From the NCBI GenBank assembly GCA_017998755.1, contig JAGOCL010000120.1:1-7450 (forward strand): 7,450 nt of DNA, read 5' to 3'. Positions 1 to 6,455 of the stretch are shown here, piece by piece. This stretch comes from Spirochaetota bacterium (lineage in GTDB: Bacteria > Spirochaetota > GWE2-31-10 > MWDO01). A model generated the notes under the pieces. The model ran no database searches. It was not told where the DNA came from and saw only the letters and a list, made by a program, of their open reading frames with translations. A program made the position numbers and the translations under genes. Positions within the stretch are counted from its first letter, which is position 1. Each line of letters opens with the position of its first letter.

Positions 1-69
1 TCATTATACCTAATTATAATTGATAAATGTATAAAAATCATCAAAAATGAGTAATATTTGTGTAAAAAA
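1..69. other. intergenic tail downstream of the response regulator gene
   Basis: This short AT-rich stretch lies past the stop codon of the minus-strand response regulator gene. I see no ORF and no convincing GC-rich hairpin with a T-run that would end that gene's transcript. A TATAAT hexamer occurs on the minus strand at 3-8 but has no good -35 partner. Confidence 0.5.
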
Positions 70-1464
70 TTAGGATTTAAACTTATAAAATCTATTTTTA
101 GAAAGGCCGGTTTTTTCTACCGCTTCAGATACGTTGCCGTTAAAATGATTGAGAATTTTTAATATAATATTTTCTTCTAAAGACTGAAAATCAAGATTTT
201 TATTGATAATATTTTCTTTAATAACCGCCAAAGCTCGATCTATAGAAAATTCAGTCTCGGAAGAAACCGGAAAAATAAAATTAAAATGCGTTGGTAAAAG
301 AATAGCCCCGTCCCCCGCTACGATTAGCGCGCGTTTAACGGCATTTTCCAATTCGCGAACATTCCCCGGCCAATTATAGTTTTTCAATAAATTAATTGCA
401 TCCTTTGACGCTTCGACGTTTTTAATTTTTAACTCTTCTGAAAACTTTTTGATAAAAAATTTGATTAATTCCGGTATGTCGTCTTTTCGCGATTTTAAAG
501 AGGGAAGAGAAATAGGGAATTCATTAATTCTGTAAAAAAGATCTTCTCGAAAAGCGTTATTTTTTATTTTTTCCGCCAGATCTTTATTTGTCGCTACTAT
601 TAATCTAAAATCCACTTTGATTATATTATTGCTTCCAAGTCTTTCGATCTCTTTTTCTTGTATAGCTCTTAGTAATTTTGCCTGTAAGTTAAACGACATA
701 TCGCCGATTTCATCGAGAAACAAAGTGCCTTTATCGGCTAGCTCGATTTTTCCAGGTTTATCGTTAGTTGCGGAGCTAAACGCTCCTTTTTTGTAACCAA
801 ATAATTCGCTTTCAAATAATGTATCCGGAATTGCCGTCGTGTTAATCTTTATAAAGGGGTAATCTTTTCTCGGACTTAACTCGTGAATAGCCCTGGCTAT
901 CAGCTCTTTTCCGGTTCCGGTCTCTCCGGTTAGCAAAACAGAAACCGGATGTCTAGCAATCGATTTAACTTTATTAAAAACTTCTTTCAAGCCAAAATTA
1001 GCTCCAACAATGTTATTAATATCTATTTGAGTCTCTTTTTTTAAATTAATATAATTGTTTTTTATCGTTGAAATTTCAGTTTCTTTCTTACCTAATTCTT
1101 TGCAATATTCGATCGCTTCGTCGATAATTATTTTTAAGTCTTTCATCAAAACCGGTTTTTCGATTATTTTTTTAGCGAGGTCGTCGTTTATAGTTTTTTC
1201 TAATATATTTTTGTCGGCAAATGCCGTTAGCAATATTCCGTATTTGAATGCATTGATTTTTTTTGCGGAATACAAAAGTTCTAAACCGCTCATTTTCGGC
1301 ATTTTAAAGTCGGATATAATTATATCAAAGCGTTTTCTCTTTAATGCGTTTAGTAAAACCTCGGGAGAACTAAAGGTTTCTATTTTATATTCTGAAAAAT
1401 ACTCGGCAATACTAATAAGTAGATCGGTTTCATCGTCTATTACGCAAATACTGATTTCATCCAT
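70..1464 (-). CDS. NtrC-family sigma-54-dependent response regulator
   Basis: This is a complete 464-residue two-component response regulator that would activate RNA polymerase carrying sigma-54. Residues 1-120 are a receiver domain with the acidic pair D10/D11, phospho-acceptor D52, T80 and K103. A linker leads to an AAA+ domain (about 150-390) with Walker A GETGTGKE (180-187), Walker B GTLFLDE ending at D251/E252, FREDLFYR (305-312) and WPGNVREL (365-372). A Fis-type helix-turn-helix closes the protein (about 443-463). The sigma-54 contact loop reads GAFSSA (227-232) instead of the usual GAFTGA. The start ATG at 1464 has an AAGGGG site (1473-1478) 8 bases upstream. No histidine kinase is in view, so its signal is unknown, and I see no -24/-12 promoter in the window, so its targets probably lie elsewhere. 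The family call is firm; the regulon is not. Confidence 0.95.
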   Translation of the reverse strand: MDEISICVIDDETDLLISIAEYFSEYKIETFSSPEVLLNALKRKRFDIIISDFKMPKMSGLELLYSAKKINAFKYGILLTAFADKNILEKTINDDLAKKIIEKPVLMKDLKIIIDEAIEYCKELGKKETEISTIKNNYINLKKETQIDINNIVGANFGLKEVFNKVKSIARHPVSVLLTGETGTGKELIARAIHELSPRKDYPFIKINTTAIPDTLFESELFGYKKGAFSSATNDKPGKIELADKGTLFLDEIGDMSFNLQAKLLRAIQEKEIERLGSNNIIKVDFRLIVATNKDLAEKIKNNAFREDLFYRINEFPISLPSLKSRKDDIPELIKFFIKKFSEELKIKNVEASKDAINLLKNYNWPGNVRELENAVKRALIVAGDGAILLPTHFNFIFPVSSETEFSIDRALAVIKENIINKNLDFQSLEENIILKILNHFNGNVSEAVEKTGLSKNRFYKFKS

Positions 1465-1502
1465 AAACCTGACCCCTTATTTTTTTATCGGTTAATACTT
1501 TT

Positions 1503-1530
1503 ATTTTACATATTATTTTTAAAATTTCAA
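1503..1530 (-). promoter_or_regulatory. possible promoter of the response regulator gene
   Basis: On the minus strand TTGAAA (1525-1530) is followed after 16 bases by TAAAAT (1503-1508), about 40 bases before the start codon at 1464. The region is so AT-rich that similar hexamer pairs arise by chance, so this is only a reasonable candidate. Confidence 0.35.
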
Positions 1531-1584
1531 TATTTATCAGAAAAAAGATTTTGAACATTTTTTGCAAAAAATTTCGTATTTGGG

Positions 1585-1613
1585 AAAAAAGAGAATTCCC
1601 TTTTTTTTATTTA
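1585..1613. repeat. dispersed palindromic repeat, intergenic copy (copy A)
   Basis: The reverse complement of 1585-1613 is identical over 29 bases to 6673-6701 inside the glycosyltransferase gene. The core is a near-palindrome, GAGAATTCCC, flanked by A6 on one side and T8 on the other, with one A/C mismatch in the symmetry. With the preceding GGG, the plus strand could also fold as GGGAA/TTCCC followed by T8, which resembles a rho-independent terminator. No plus-strand gene lies upstream to need one. Confidence 0.7.
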
Positions 1614-1673
1614 GAATAAAAAAATAAAAAATATTTTATAAATTGTAAATCAAAATCAACTTTTTGTTGTTAA

Positions 1674-1700
1674 TTATTATATAGCGCGCGTCAATAATAA
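1674..1700. promoter_or_regulatory. operator-like inverted repeat before the ribbon-helix-helix gene
   Basis: The arms TTATTAT (1674-1680) and ATAATAA (1694-1700) are perfect 7-base inverted repeats around a 13-base spacer containing GCGCGCG (1684-1690). That GC run stands out in very AT-rich surroundings. The element overlaps TATTAT/TATATA sequences that could be a -10 box and ends 24 bases before the start at 1725. An autoregulatory operator is a natural reading because the downstream gene looks like a DNA-binding protein, but this is inference. AT-rich arms can also pair by chance. Confidence 0.35.
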
Positions 1701-1724
1701 TTTTTTGTAAAAGGAAGGAATTTT

Positions 1725-2279
1725 ATGAAGTATGATTTTTCGTTGGTTATAAATAATGAGATTAGAGAAAAAATTTTATATGTTGGAAAATATTTCATAT
1801 CTCAGAGAATTTCAACAATTATTTCGAGAATCATTGATAATATGCACCCTTATCTTAAATATTATCACAGAGTTAATAATGAAACTTTACCGGTTTATGA
1901 AAAAATAAATTGGAACAAAAAGATACATATTCGTATAGATTATAAAACCTATCTTTTATTGAAAAAAATATATGAAGATACTAATGGTTATAGTATTGCG
2001 TTTGTTATAAGAAGAATTATTGATTATTTTATTCAAAATATTGAGAAATTTAAAAGTTTGGGGGAATTCGTTTTAAAAATTAATAAGTTATATAAAACTA
2101 AGCCTCATAGAATAAAGAAACGTCAATACGACGTATGGAATATAATGAAATCTCAGGGAATTAGTAGATTCGGAAGGTTGATTGGAGATAATAAAAAAAG
2201 GGAATTCCCGCTAAATAAACATTACTTAACAATAAAATATAACGAATTTTACCGACCTATAGAATTTTCATACTCATAG
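1725..2279 (+). CDS. unrecognised basic protein with two tandem ribbon-helix-helix motifs
   Basis: I do not recognise this 184-residue protein as a named gene. Residues 68-102 fit a ribbon-helix-helix fold: strand HIRID, a helix, the turn NGYS, then helix IAFVIRRIIDYF. Residues 6-40 match the same pattern without gaps, with seven identities including the run RIID (35-38 against 97-100). The protein therefore looks like an internal duplication that could pair its two halves in one chain, as in TraY of the F plasmid. The rest is basic, consistent with DNA binding. There is no signal peptide or membrane segment. The start has a strong AAGGAAGGAA site 4 bases ahead. The gene is far more AT-rich than its neighbours: 1741-1800 and 1921-1980 hold 12 and 11 G/C of 60. 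Residues 157-162 come from a dispersed repeat. The overall style recalls DUF1564 proteins of leptospires, which is a weak impression. It is likely a regulator, possibly acquired by transfer. Confidence 0.75.
   Translation: MKYDFSLVINNEIREKILYVGKYFISQRISTIISRIIDNMHPYLKYYHRVNNETLPVYEKINWNKKIHIRIDYKTYLLLKKIYEDTNGYSIAFVIRRIIDYFIQNIEKFKSLGEFVLKINKLYKTKPHRIKKRQYDVWNIMKSQGISRFGRLIGDNKKREFPLNKHYLTIKYNEFYRPIEFSYS
2193..2209. repeat. dispersed palindromic repeat, copy B, inside the ribbon-helix-helix gene
   Basis: This is an A7 run followed by GGGAATTCCC, a perfect 10-base palindrome. It matches the A-run plus core of the 29-base pair at 1585-1613 and 6673-6701, with C in place of T at the variable position. 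The T-rich right flank is missing. It is translated here as KKREFP (residues 157-162). Confidence 0.5.
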
Positions 2280-2304
2280 AAGAACAAAAAATGTCAAATG
2301 ATCC

Positions 2305-2328
2305 GTTTTTCTTATTAAGAGAAAAAAC
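2305..2328. terminator. weak two-way terminator candidate between convergent genes
   Basis: The arm GTTTTTCTT (2305-2313) can pair with AAGAGAAAAAAC (2317-2328) if one or two bases bulge, leaving a 3-base loop. It lies in the 48-base gap between the converging genes and touches the stop codon of the lyase gene. The stem is almost all A-T, and a clean T-run is present only as part of the arms, so its strength is doubtful. Confidence 0.3.
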
Positions 2329-3677
2329 TAATTCTTTAAAAACGAAGTTAATCTTGTCGTTTCAAATAGCTTATTTATTGACTCTTCGTCTATATTAAAT
2401 TCTTTTTTAATAATATCTTTTATATCTTTGATATCCAATATTGTAGACGAATCGATGATTTTATATAATTTCTTGATTTCTCGATAGCCAAATACGGGGG
2501 CAAGAGTATTTATTAGCGCGTATGAATTAATTAAATTTTTTTCTATTTCGTTTTTATTTATATTCATGAGATTGAAAAATTGTTCTATCAATGATTCGAC
2601 GGCTTTATTTAAAAGATCAAAAGAGTTTATCAACGATTTTAGTATAAAAGGTAGATATGCGTTTAGTTGTAATTGGCCATTTTGACTGAATGAGGATACT
2701 TTATTACATTCATGCTGAATATCGATAGATAATCCCCTTACAAATTCGAGAATTACCGGATTTGTCTTTGCCGGCATAATAGTCGAACCGTACTGCAGAT
2801 TTGGATGAATAATTTCTTTGAGAAACGATGAAGAGTATAATAAAAGATCGCCTGAGATTTTAAAAAGATTTTCTGCGGCAATTTTCAATCCGTTAGCAAG
2901 TTCCGAATATTTATCTGCGTTTGCTATTTCGTCCGTAAGGTTTTGACTTCTACAGAGAGGTAGTTTAGTTATTTCTTTCAAAAATCTTTCAGCTAAGAAT
3001 ATATATTTTTGCGGAGCAAAAAAACATGTTCCGATAGCCGTCCCGCCTAGCGCTATATTTCTTATTCTGTCTTTAAGTTTATTTAGACGCCATCTGTCTC
3101 GTTCTATCATTCCCGCCCATCCTGCAAAAACTTGACCGAGTTTGATGGGAAGCGCGTCTTGCATCTCTGTTCTTCCGGTTATTATTACGTTGTCATATTG
3201 AATTTCTTTTGAAATAAGCGCTTCTTGTAGTTTAACAATTTTTTCTTCCACTATTACTAATTTTCTATAAACGGTAATAGTAACGGCTGTGGGGAATGTA
3301 TCGTTTGTAGATTGGTAACGGTTAATATCTTCTAAAGAGTCGAAAATTTTATCAATATTATACTTTTCTTTTAAAATTTCTCCCGATCTTAAAGCTATTA
3401 CTTCGTTTAAATTCATATTTAGACTTGTTCCGGCTCCGCCTTGTCTTAATGGAATAACAAATTGATCGTTCAATAGGCCGTTTATTATTTCATCGACAGC
3501 TTGAATTATTGAAGAATACTCGGGCGTCGAGAATCGATTATCATTTTCTTGAAGCGCCATAATAGACGCCTTTTTCACCTCGCCGTAGGCCGTTACAAAT
3601 TCTACAGGCAGGAGCTCGTAGCCGAAATTATTTATCGCTTTTTTTGTTTCGTCTTGATAATAAATTTTATCGCTCAT
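2328..3677 (-). CDS. aspA: aspartate ammonia-lyase-like enzyme of the hydrogenase maturation operon
   Basis: This 449-residue cytoplasmic enzyme belongs to the aspartase/class II fumarase superfamily, in which aspartases split L-aspartate into fumarate and ammonia. It has QGGAGTS (79-85), which favours aspartase over fumarase, then QSTND (122-126) and GRTEMQD (168-174). The signature loop is GSTIMPAKTNP (297-307), which keeps the catalytic serine (S298) and the lysine (K304). The length is slightly short for the family, but all blocks are present and in order. Residue 171 is Glu where many relatives have His or Gln. The start ATG overlaps the hydE stop in an ATGA arrangement, with AGGGAGA upstream, so the two are translationally coupled. 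Lyases of this kind are known beside hyd maturation genes in other anaerobes. Supplying ammonia for the azadithiolate bridge is an attractive idea but is inference. An argininosuccinate- or adenylosuccinate-lyase activity is less likely. Confidence 0.88.
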   Translation of the reverse strand: MSDKIYYQDETKKAINNFGYELLPVEFVTAYGEVKKASIMALQENDNRFSTPEYSSIIQAVDEIINGLLNDQFVIPLRQGGAGTSLNMNLNEVIALRSGEILKEKYNIDKIFDSLEDINRYQSTNDTFPTAVTITVYRKLVIVEEKIVKLQEALISKEIQYDNVIITGRTEMQDALPIKLGQVFAGWAGMIERDRWRLNKLKDRIRNIALGGTAIGTCFFAPQKYIFLAERFLKEITKLPLCRSQNLTDEIANADKYSELANGLKIAAENLFKISGDLLLYSSSFLKEIIHPNLQYGSTIMPAKTNPVILEFVRGLSIDIQHECNKVSSFSQNGQLQLNAYLPFILKSLINSFDLLNKAVESLIEQFFNLMNINKNEIEKNLINSYALINTLAPVFGYREIKKLYKIIDSSTILDIKDIKDIIKKEFNIDEESINKLFETTRLTSFLKN

Positions 3678-4696
3678 TGCCGTTTCTCCCTAATTTTCTT
3701 TATGGAATAGCTTAGAGAATTCCCTTTTTCATAAGATATTTTTTTACCTACGCTTTCGACTCTTCCGGATAAACAACTTATACATTCAAATCCTGATTCT
3801 TCCAGACAAATTTTACCCGGGTAAAGAAGGTAATTCTTTTTATATTTAGTTGGAGTAATATTCGGCATTAATACGTTTGCCCCGCTTGATAGGGCTTTTT
3901 CTCTCCCCAAAGCGTCGATACTTCCTGTTGCGGTGGTTGCCGGAATATTTGAATAGGGGAGAAGTATCCTTAATAGAGCGGTAGTTCGCAGAATAGTATC
4001 GAGAGAACCTGAGTCTTCTTCTTTTAACGGCGTCTCGTCGTGAGGGATAAACGGGCCGATTCCGATCATATCTAACTCCAATTCTTTGCACAAAAGAGCG
4101 TTATTGATTCGGGTTTCTATCGTTTCTCCGGGAAGTCCGACCATGAAGCCCGATCCGACTTCAAATCCCAGATTCTTTAAATTCTCCAAGCCTTGTATAC
4201 GGGTTTTTAGCGATTGACCTTTTTTTAGGTAAGAGTAGACGTTTTCATCCGAAGTTTCAAATCTCATCAAATATCTATCGCAACCGTTATCTTTTAGTTC
4301 TTTATAGCCCTCCTTATTCATAAGACCGCAACTAAGCGTTATAGCGGTTTCGGAGCTTGTAATCTTTCTTATTTTATAAACAAGCTTAGATAATTCTTTA
4401 ACGTTATAATTATAGTCCTCTCCGCTTTGTAGCACAAAAGTTTTAATATTTGCATCGAGTCCGAATTTGATAGTTTCGATTATCTCCTCGTCTGTAAGTC
4501 TATATCTAACCGCTTTAGAGTTGGATTTTCTTATTCCGCAGTATAAACAATCCATTCCGCAATAATTTGAGAATTCTAAGAGTCCTCGTACAAAAATTTT
4601 ATCGGAATAGTTTTTTAGAGTTATATCGTTCGCTAATTTTGATAATTCCTCTGTTGGGACGGATTTATAAAGGTATATCGCTTCTTTTGAATCCAC
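3674..4696 (-). CDS. hydE: [FeFe]-hydrogenase maturase HydE, radical SAM enzyme
   Basis: HydE is a radical S-adenosylmethionine enzyme that acts on the Fe(CO)2(CN)(cysteine) product of HydG during assembly of the hydrogenase H-cluster. The 340-residue protein has the CX3CX2C cluster motif at C46/C50/C53 in the context EFSNYCGMDCLYCGIRK. A second CX7CX2C motif lies near the C-terminus (C297, C305, C308), preceded by the typical LYPGKIC. The start codon is GTG, fixed because an in-frame TAA directly precedes it; AAGGAAA lies 5 bases upstream. The N-terminus is therefore somewhat shorter than in the Thermotoga enzyme as I remember it. The gene follows hydG after 29 bases and overlaps the lyase gene by 4. 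BioB and PylB are relatives, but operon context and the second cysteine set support HydE. A repeat-like sequence encodes part of the C-terminal tail. Confidence 0.95.
   Translation of the reverse strand: MDSKEAIYLYKSVPTEELSKLANDITLKNYSDKIFVRGLLEFSNYCGMDCLYCGIRKSNSKAVRYRLTDEEIIETIKFGLDANIKTFVLQSGEDYNYNVKELSKLVYKIRKITSSETAITLSCGLMNKEGYKELKDNGCDRYLMRFETSDENVYSYLKKGQSLKTRIQGLENLKNLGFEVGSGFMVGLPGETIETRINNALLCKELELDMIGIGPFIPHDETPLKEEDSGSLDTILRTTALLRILLPYSNIPATTATGSIDALGREKALSSGANVLMPNITPTKYKKNYLLYPGKICLEESGFECISCLSGRVESVGKKISYEKGNSLSYSIKKIREKRQ
3714..3730. repeat. dispersed palindromic repeat, copy C, at the 3' end of hydE
   Basis: Positions 3714-3729 are identical over 16 bases to 1590-1605 of copy A. 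On the coding strand the repeat gives EKGNSL (residues 323-328). The outer A-run on one side is missing. HydE proteins often have a GHSL-like sequence here, so this copy may be partly native coding sequence rather than an insertion. Confidence 0.4.
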
Positions 4697-4725
4697 TTAA
4701 ATTTCCTTGTTAAACCGATTTTTAT

Positions 4726-6126
4726 TTAAAAATACAAATCTCTTTGCCCCGAACCGATTTTTGTAATAATGTCGTTCATATTATTCTTGAGTTTGTCGTT
4801 AGCGACGTTATTTACCAATTTCTCAATAAGGTTCAGTCCTTTATCTTTTGTTTCTTTATGAGCAAAGTCTTCAAGATACTCTTTAAAAGTAAAAACGGCG
4901 TTTGGCATGCAGAATTCTTTTATTAATCCGGGTTTTGCCAAGTCCATAAAGTCGGCGCCTACTCTACCTTTTCTGTAGCATCCAGTACAAAATGAAGGGA
5001 TAAATTCTTTGTCAATAAGCGACGATATAATTTCGTCAAGGTTTCTATGATCTCCCAAAGAAAACTGACTGCCGCTGTGAGTTCCTTTGTCCGAGTAAGC
5101 TCCCGGATTTGTCCTTGATCCCGCGGATATTTGACTTACGCCATAGTTAAACAACTCTTCTCTTAACGACTCGCTTTCTCGAGTAGAAAGGATAATTCCC
5201 GTATATGGAAGCGCTATTCTAAAAATTGCCACTAATTTTTTAAAGTCGTAATCCGAAACCGGATAAGGTATATTGTTTGTTAACGGAACCCCTTCGGCCG
5301 GCTCGATTCGCGGAACGCTAACGGTGTGAGGCCCGCAACCAAATTCTTTTTCAAGATGGGACGCATGCTCCATCATAGCCAGAACTTCGAATCTGTAGTC
5401 TGCCAGACCGAATAGCGCGCCTATTCCAACGTCGTCGATTCCGCCTGCCATAGCTCTATCCATTACGTTTAATCGGTATTCAAAATCCGCTTTAGGGCCT
5501 TCGGGGTGATATACTTTGTAAAGTTCAGAATCGTACGTTTCTTGAAAGCACACATATGTGCCTATTTTTTCCTTCTTCAACCTCGCGAAATCATCTACTT
5601 CGACCGGAGCAACCTCTACGTTTATACGACGGATGGAACTGTTTCCGACTTTAACGCTGTAAGCCGCTCTTATCGCTTCGAGAAAATAGTTAAATGAATC
5701 CCCTTTAGTTTCCCCTTGCAACATCAATAGCCGTTTGTGCCCCTCTTTTAGCAAAGACTCAGTCTCCATTTTAATCTGATCCATAGAAAGAAGCGCTCTG
5801 TCTATTGATTTATTGTCCTTCCTGAAAGCGCAATAGAGACAATTATTGGAGCAGTAATTACCTATATACAAAGGAGCAAATAGAACTAATCTTCTTCCGT
5901 AAATTTCATTTTTTACATAACCGGCCGATTTTAACAATTTTTGATAAAGTTCTTCGTCGTTTATCTGTAATAATTTTGAAACGTCTTCAATTGTTAGGCC
6001 TTTTAGTTTTAGAGATTTATCTAGAATTTCAGAAATCTCGTTTTTTGATGTCGTTTTTCTATTGACTAAGTCGTAAAGTTTATCTCTGTCGATAAAATTA
6101 TAGCCGTTCGTTCTCTTTTGATTCAT
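4726..6126 (-). CDS. hydG: [FeFe]-hydrogenase maturase HydG, tyrosine-cleaving radical SAM enzyme
   Basis: HydG cleaves L-tyrosine by radical SAM chemistry and turns the product into CO and cyanide bound to iron, the precursor of the hydrogenase H-cluster. Numbering from the ATG at 6126 (466 residues), the radical SAM motif CX3CX2C is C92/C96/C99. The C-terminal CX2CX22C motif that holds the auxiliary cluster is C380/C383/C406. The latter separates HydG from its relative ThiH. The C-terminal block KEFCMPNAVFTFKEYLEDFA is typical. A GTG at 6132 would add two residues, but AAGGAG (6134-6139) lies only 1 base from it and 7 bases from the ATG, so I prefer the ATG. The gene overlaps the upstream small gene by 29 bases, which suggests coupled translation. 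All expected domains are present and nothing looks broken. Confidence 0.97.
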   Translation of the reverse strand: MNQKRTNGYNFIDRDKLYDLVNRKTTSKNEISEILDKSLKLKGLTIEDVSKLLQINDEELYQKLLKSAGYVKNEIYGRRLVLFAPLYIGNYCSNNCLYCAFRKDNKSIDRALLSMDQIKMETESLLKEGHKRLLMLQGETKGDSFNYFLEAIRAAYSVKVGNSSIRRINVEVAPVEVDDFARLKKEKIGTYVCFQETYDSELYKVYHPEGPKADFEYRLNVMDRAMAGGIDDVGIGALFGLADYRFEVLAMMEHASHLEKEFGCGPHTVSVPRIEPAEGVPLTNNIPYPVSDYDFKKLVAIFRIALPYTGIILSTRESESLREELFNYGVSQISAGSRTNPGAYSDKGTHSGSQFSLGDHRNLDEIISSLIDKEFIPSFCTGCYRKGRVGADFMDLAKPGLIKEFCMPNAVFTFKEYLEDFAHKETKDKGLNLIEKLVNNVANDKLKNNMNDIITKIGSGQRDLYF

Positions 6127-6382
6127 TTTCACTCTCCTTAAATTTTGATAAAACAGACCTAACTTGAACTCCCGCGATTTTACCGATTTTTCCCGCGAGC
6201 GCCCCTATCTGATCGGTCGAGCCTTCGACAATTAAAGAGATGACGTGAATATTTTTTGTTCTAAACGGCAGTCCCATTCTACCCATTATTATAGAGTTGT
6301 ATTCTGATAATATTGAGTTAATATGAGAAACTGAATTTCTATCTGTTACGATAACCGCTACAACGCCGATTCTCTTTTCCAT
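6098..6382 (-). CDS. TM1266-family small protein of the [FeFe]-hydrogenase system
   Basis: This 94-residue protein matches the TM1266 family, known as the iron-only hydrogenase system regulator, which has a small ACT/NikR-C-like ferredoxin fold. Visible hallmarks are the first strand RIGVVAVIV (4-12), RMGLPFR (35-41) and the later IGALAGKIGKIAGVQVRSV. No DNA-binding domain is present, so 'regulator' is a family label and not something the sequence shows; a ligand-sensing or partner-binding role is equally possible. The tail after residue 80 (KFKESENESKENERL) is charged and longer than I expect for the family. It encodes the hydG ribosome binding site and start in another frame. As first gene of the hyd operon it follows a leader of about 67 nt. 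AGAGGA lies 8 bases before the ATG. It should be cytoplasmic. Confidence 0.9.
   Translation of the reverse strand: MEKRIGVVAVIVTDRNSVSHINSILSEYNSIIMGRMGLPFRTKNIHVISLIVEGSTDQIGALAGKIGKIAGVQVRSVLSKFKESENESKENERL
6134..6139 (-). promoter_or_regulatory. ribosome binding site that decides the hydG start
   Basis: AAGGAG on the minus strand lies within the end of the TM1266-family gene. It is 7 bases from the ATG at 6126 and only 1 base from an in-frame GTG at 6132, so it points to the ATG. Confidence 0.7.
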
Positions 6383-6449
6383 AAGATTATTCCTCTGGAT
6401 CAGACTAAGTTTTGATACCTTGGAAACCGTTTTTCGCTTTCCTCAGTAT
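6383..6449 (-). ncRNA. structured 5' leader of the hyd operon (candidate cis-regulatory RNA)
   Basis: The predicted transcript start near 6449 leaves about 67 nt before the first codon. Within it, 6442-6435 pairs with 6429-6422 (GGAAAGCG with CGGTTTCC, one G/G mismatch, loop AAAAA). ACTGA (6447-6443) can pair with TTAGT-type sequence at 6408-6404 to close an outer stem, with one G-U pair. GGTATC (6419-6414) can pair with GATCC (6401-6397), with one bulged base, to form a pseudoknot directly before the AGAGGA ribosome binding site. TTTCC (6426-6422) could alternatively mask GGAA of that site. The hairpin is clear; the rest is a hand-folded model. I do not recognise a known riboswitch class, and the leader might simply be unstructured apart from the hairpin. 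Confidence 0.4.
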
Positions 6450-6455
6450 GTTTGT

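Noticed and set aside
3..8. TATAAT on the minus strand as a promoter for a gene beyond the left edge
   Set aside because: No acceptable -35 hexamer lies 16-18 bases upstream, and such hexamers are frequent by chance in DNA this AT-rich.
511..526. Further AGGGAATTC-like matches (also near 2064, 4570, 4912 and 7095) as repeat copies
   Set aside because: They lack the A-run and extended core and encode residues normal for their families, for example the FPI of the AAA+ domain and LEFSNYC of HydE.
1055..1495. Plus-strand open frame of about 146 codons opposite the response regulator
   Set aside because: It lies antisense to the conserved receiver and linker of a certain gene, its product is low-complexity Ser/Ile/Phe-rich, and no ribosome binding site was seen.
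1582..1608. Rho-independent terminator reading plus-ward (GGGAA/TTCCC then T8)
   Set aside because: No plus-strand gene lies upstream, and the same sequence recurs inside a coding region at 6673-6701, so it is better explained as a repeat copy.
3846..4091. Minus-strand open frame of about 81 codons in another frame of hydE
   Set aside because: The arginine- and tyrosine-rich product has no recognisable motif, and the frame is fully inside the conserved HydE reading frame.
4744..5697. Two short plus-strand open frames (4744-4926 and 5506-5697)
   Set aside because: Both are antisense shadows of hydG, without a ribosome binding site or familiar product.
6383..6449. Known riboswitch class (TPP, SAM, preQ1, c-di-GMP or fluoride) in the hyd leader
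   Set aside because: None of the conserved core sequences I know for these classes are present, so the element is reported only as an unclassified structured leader.
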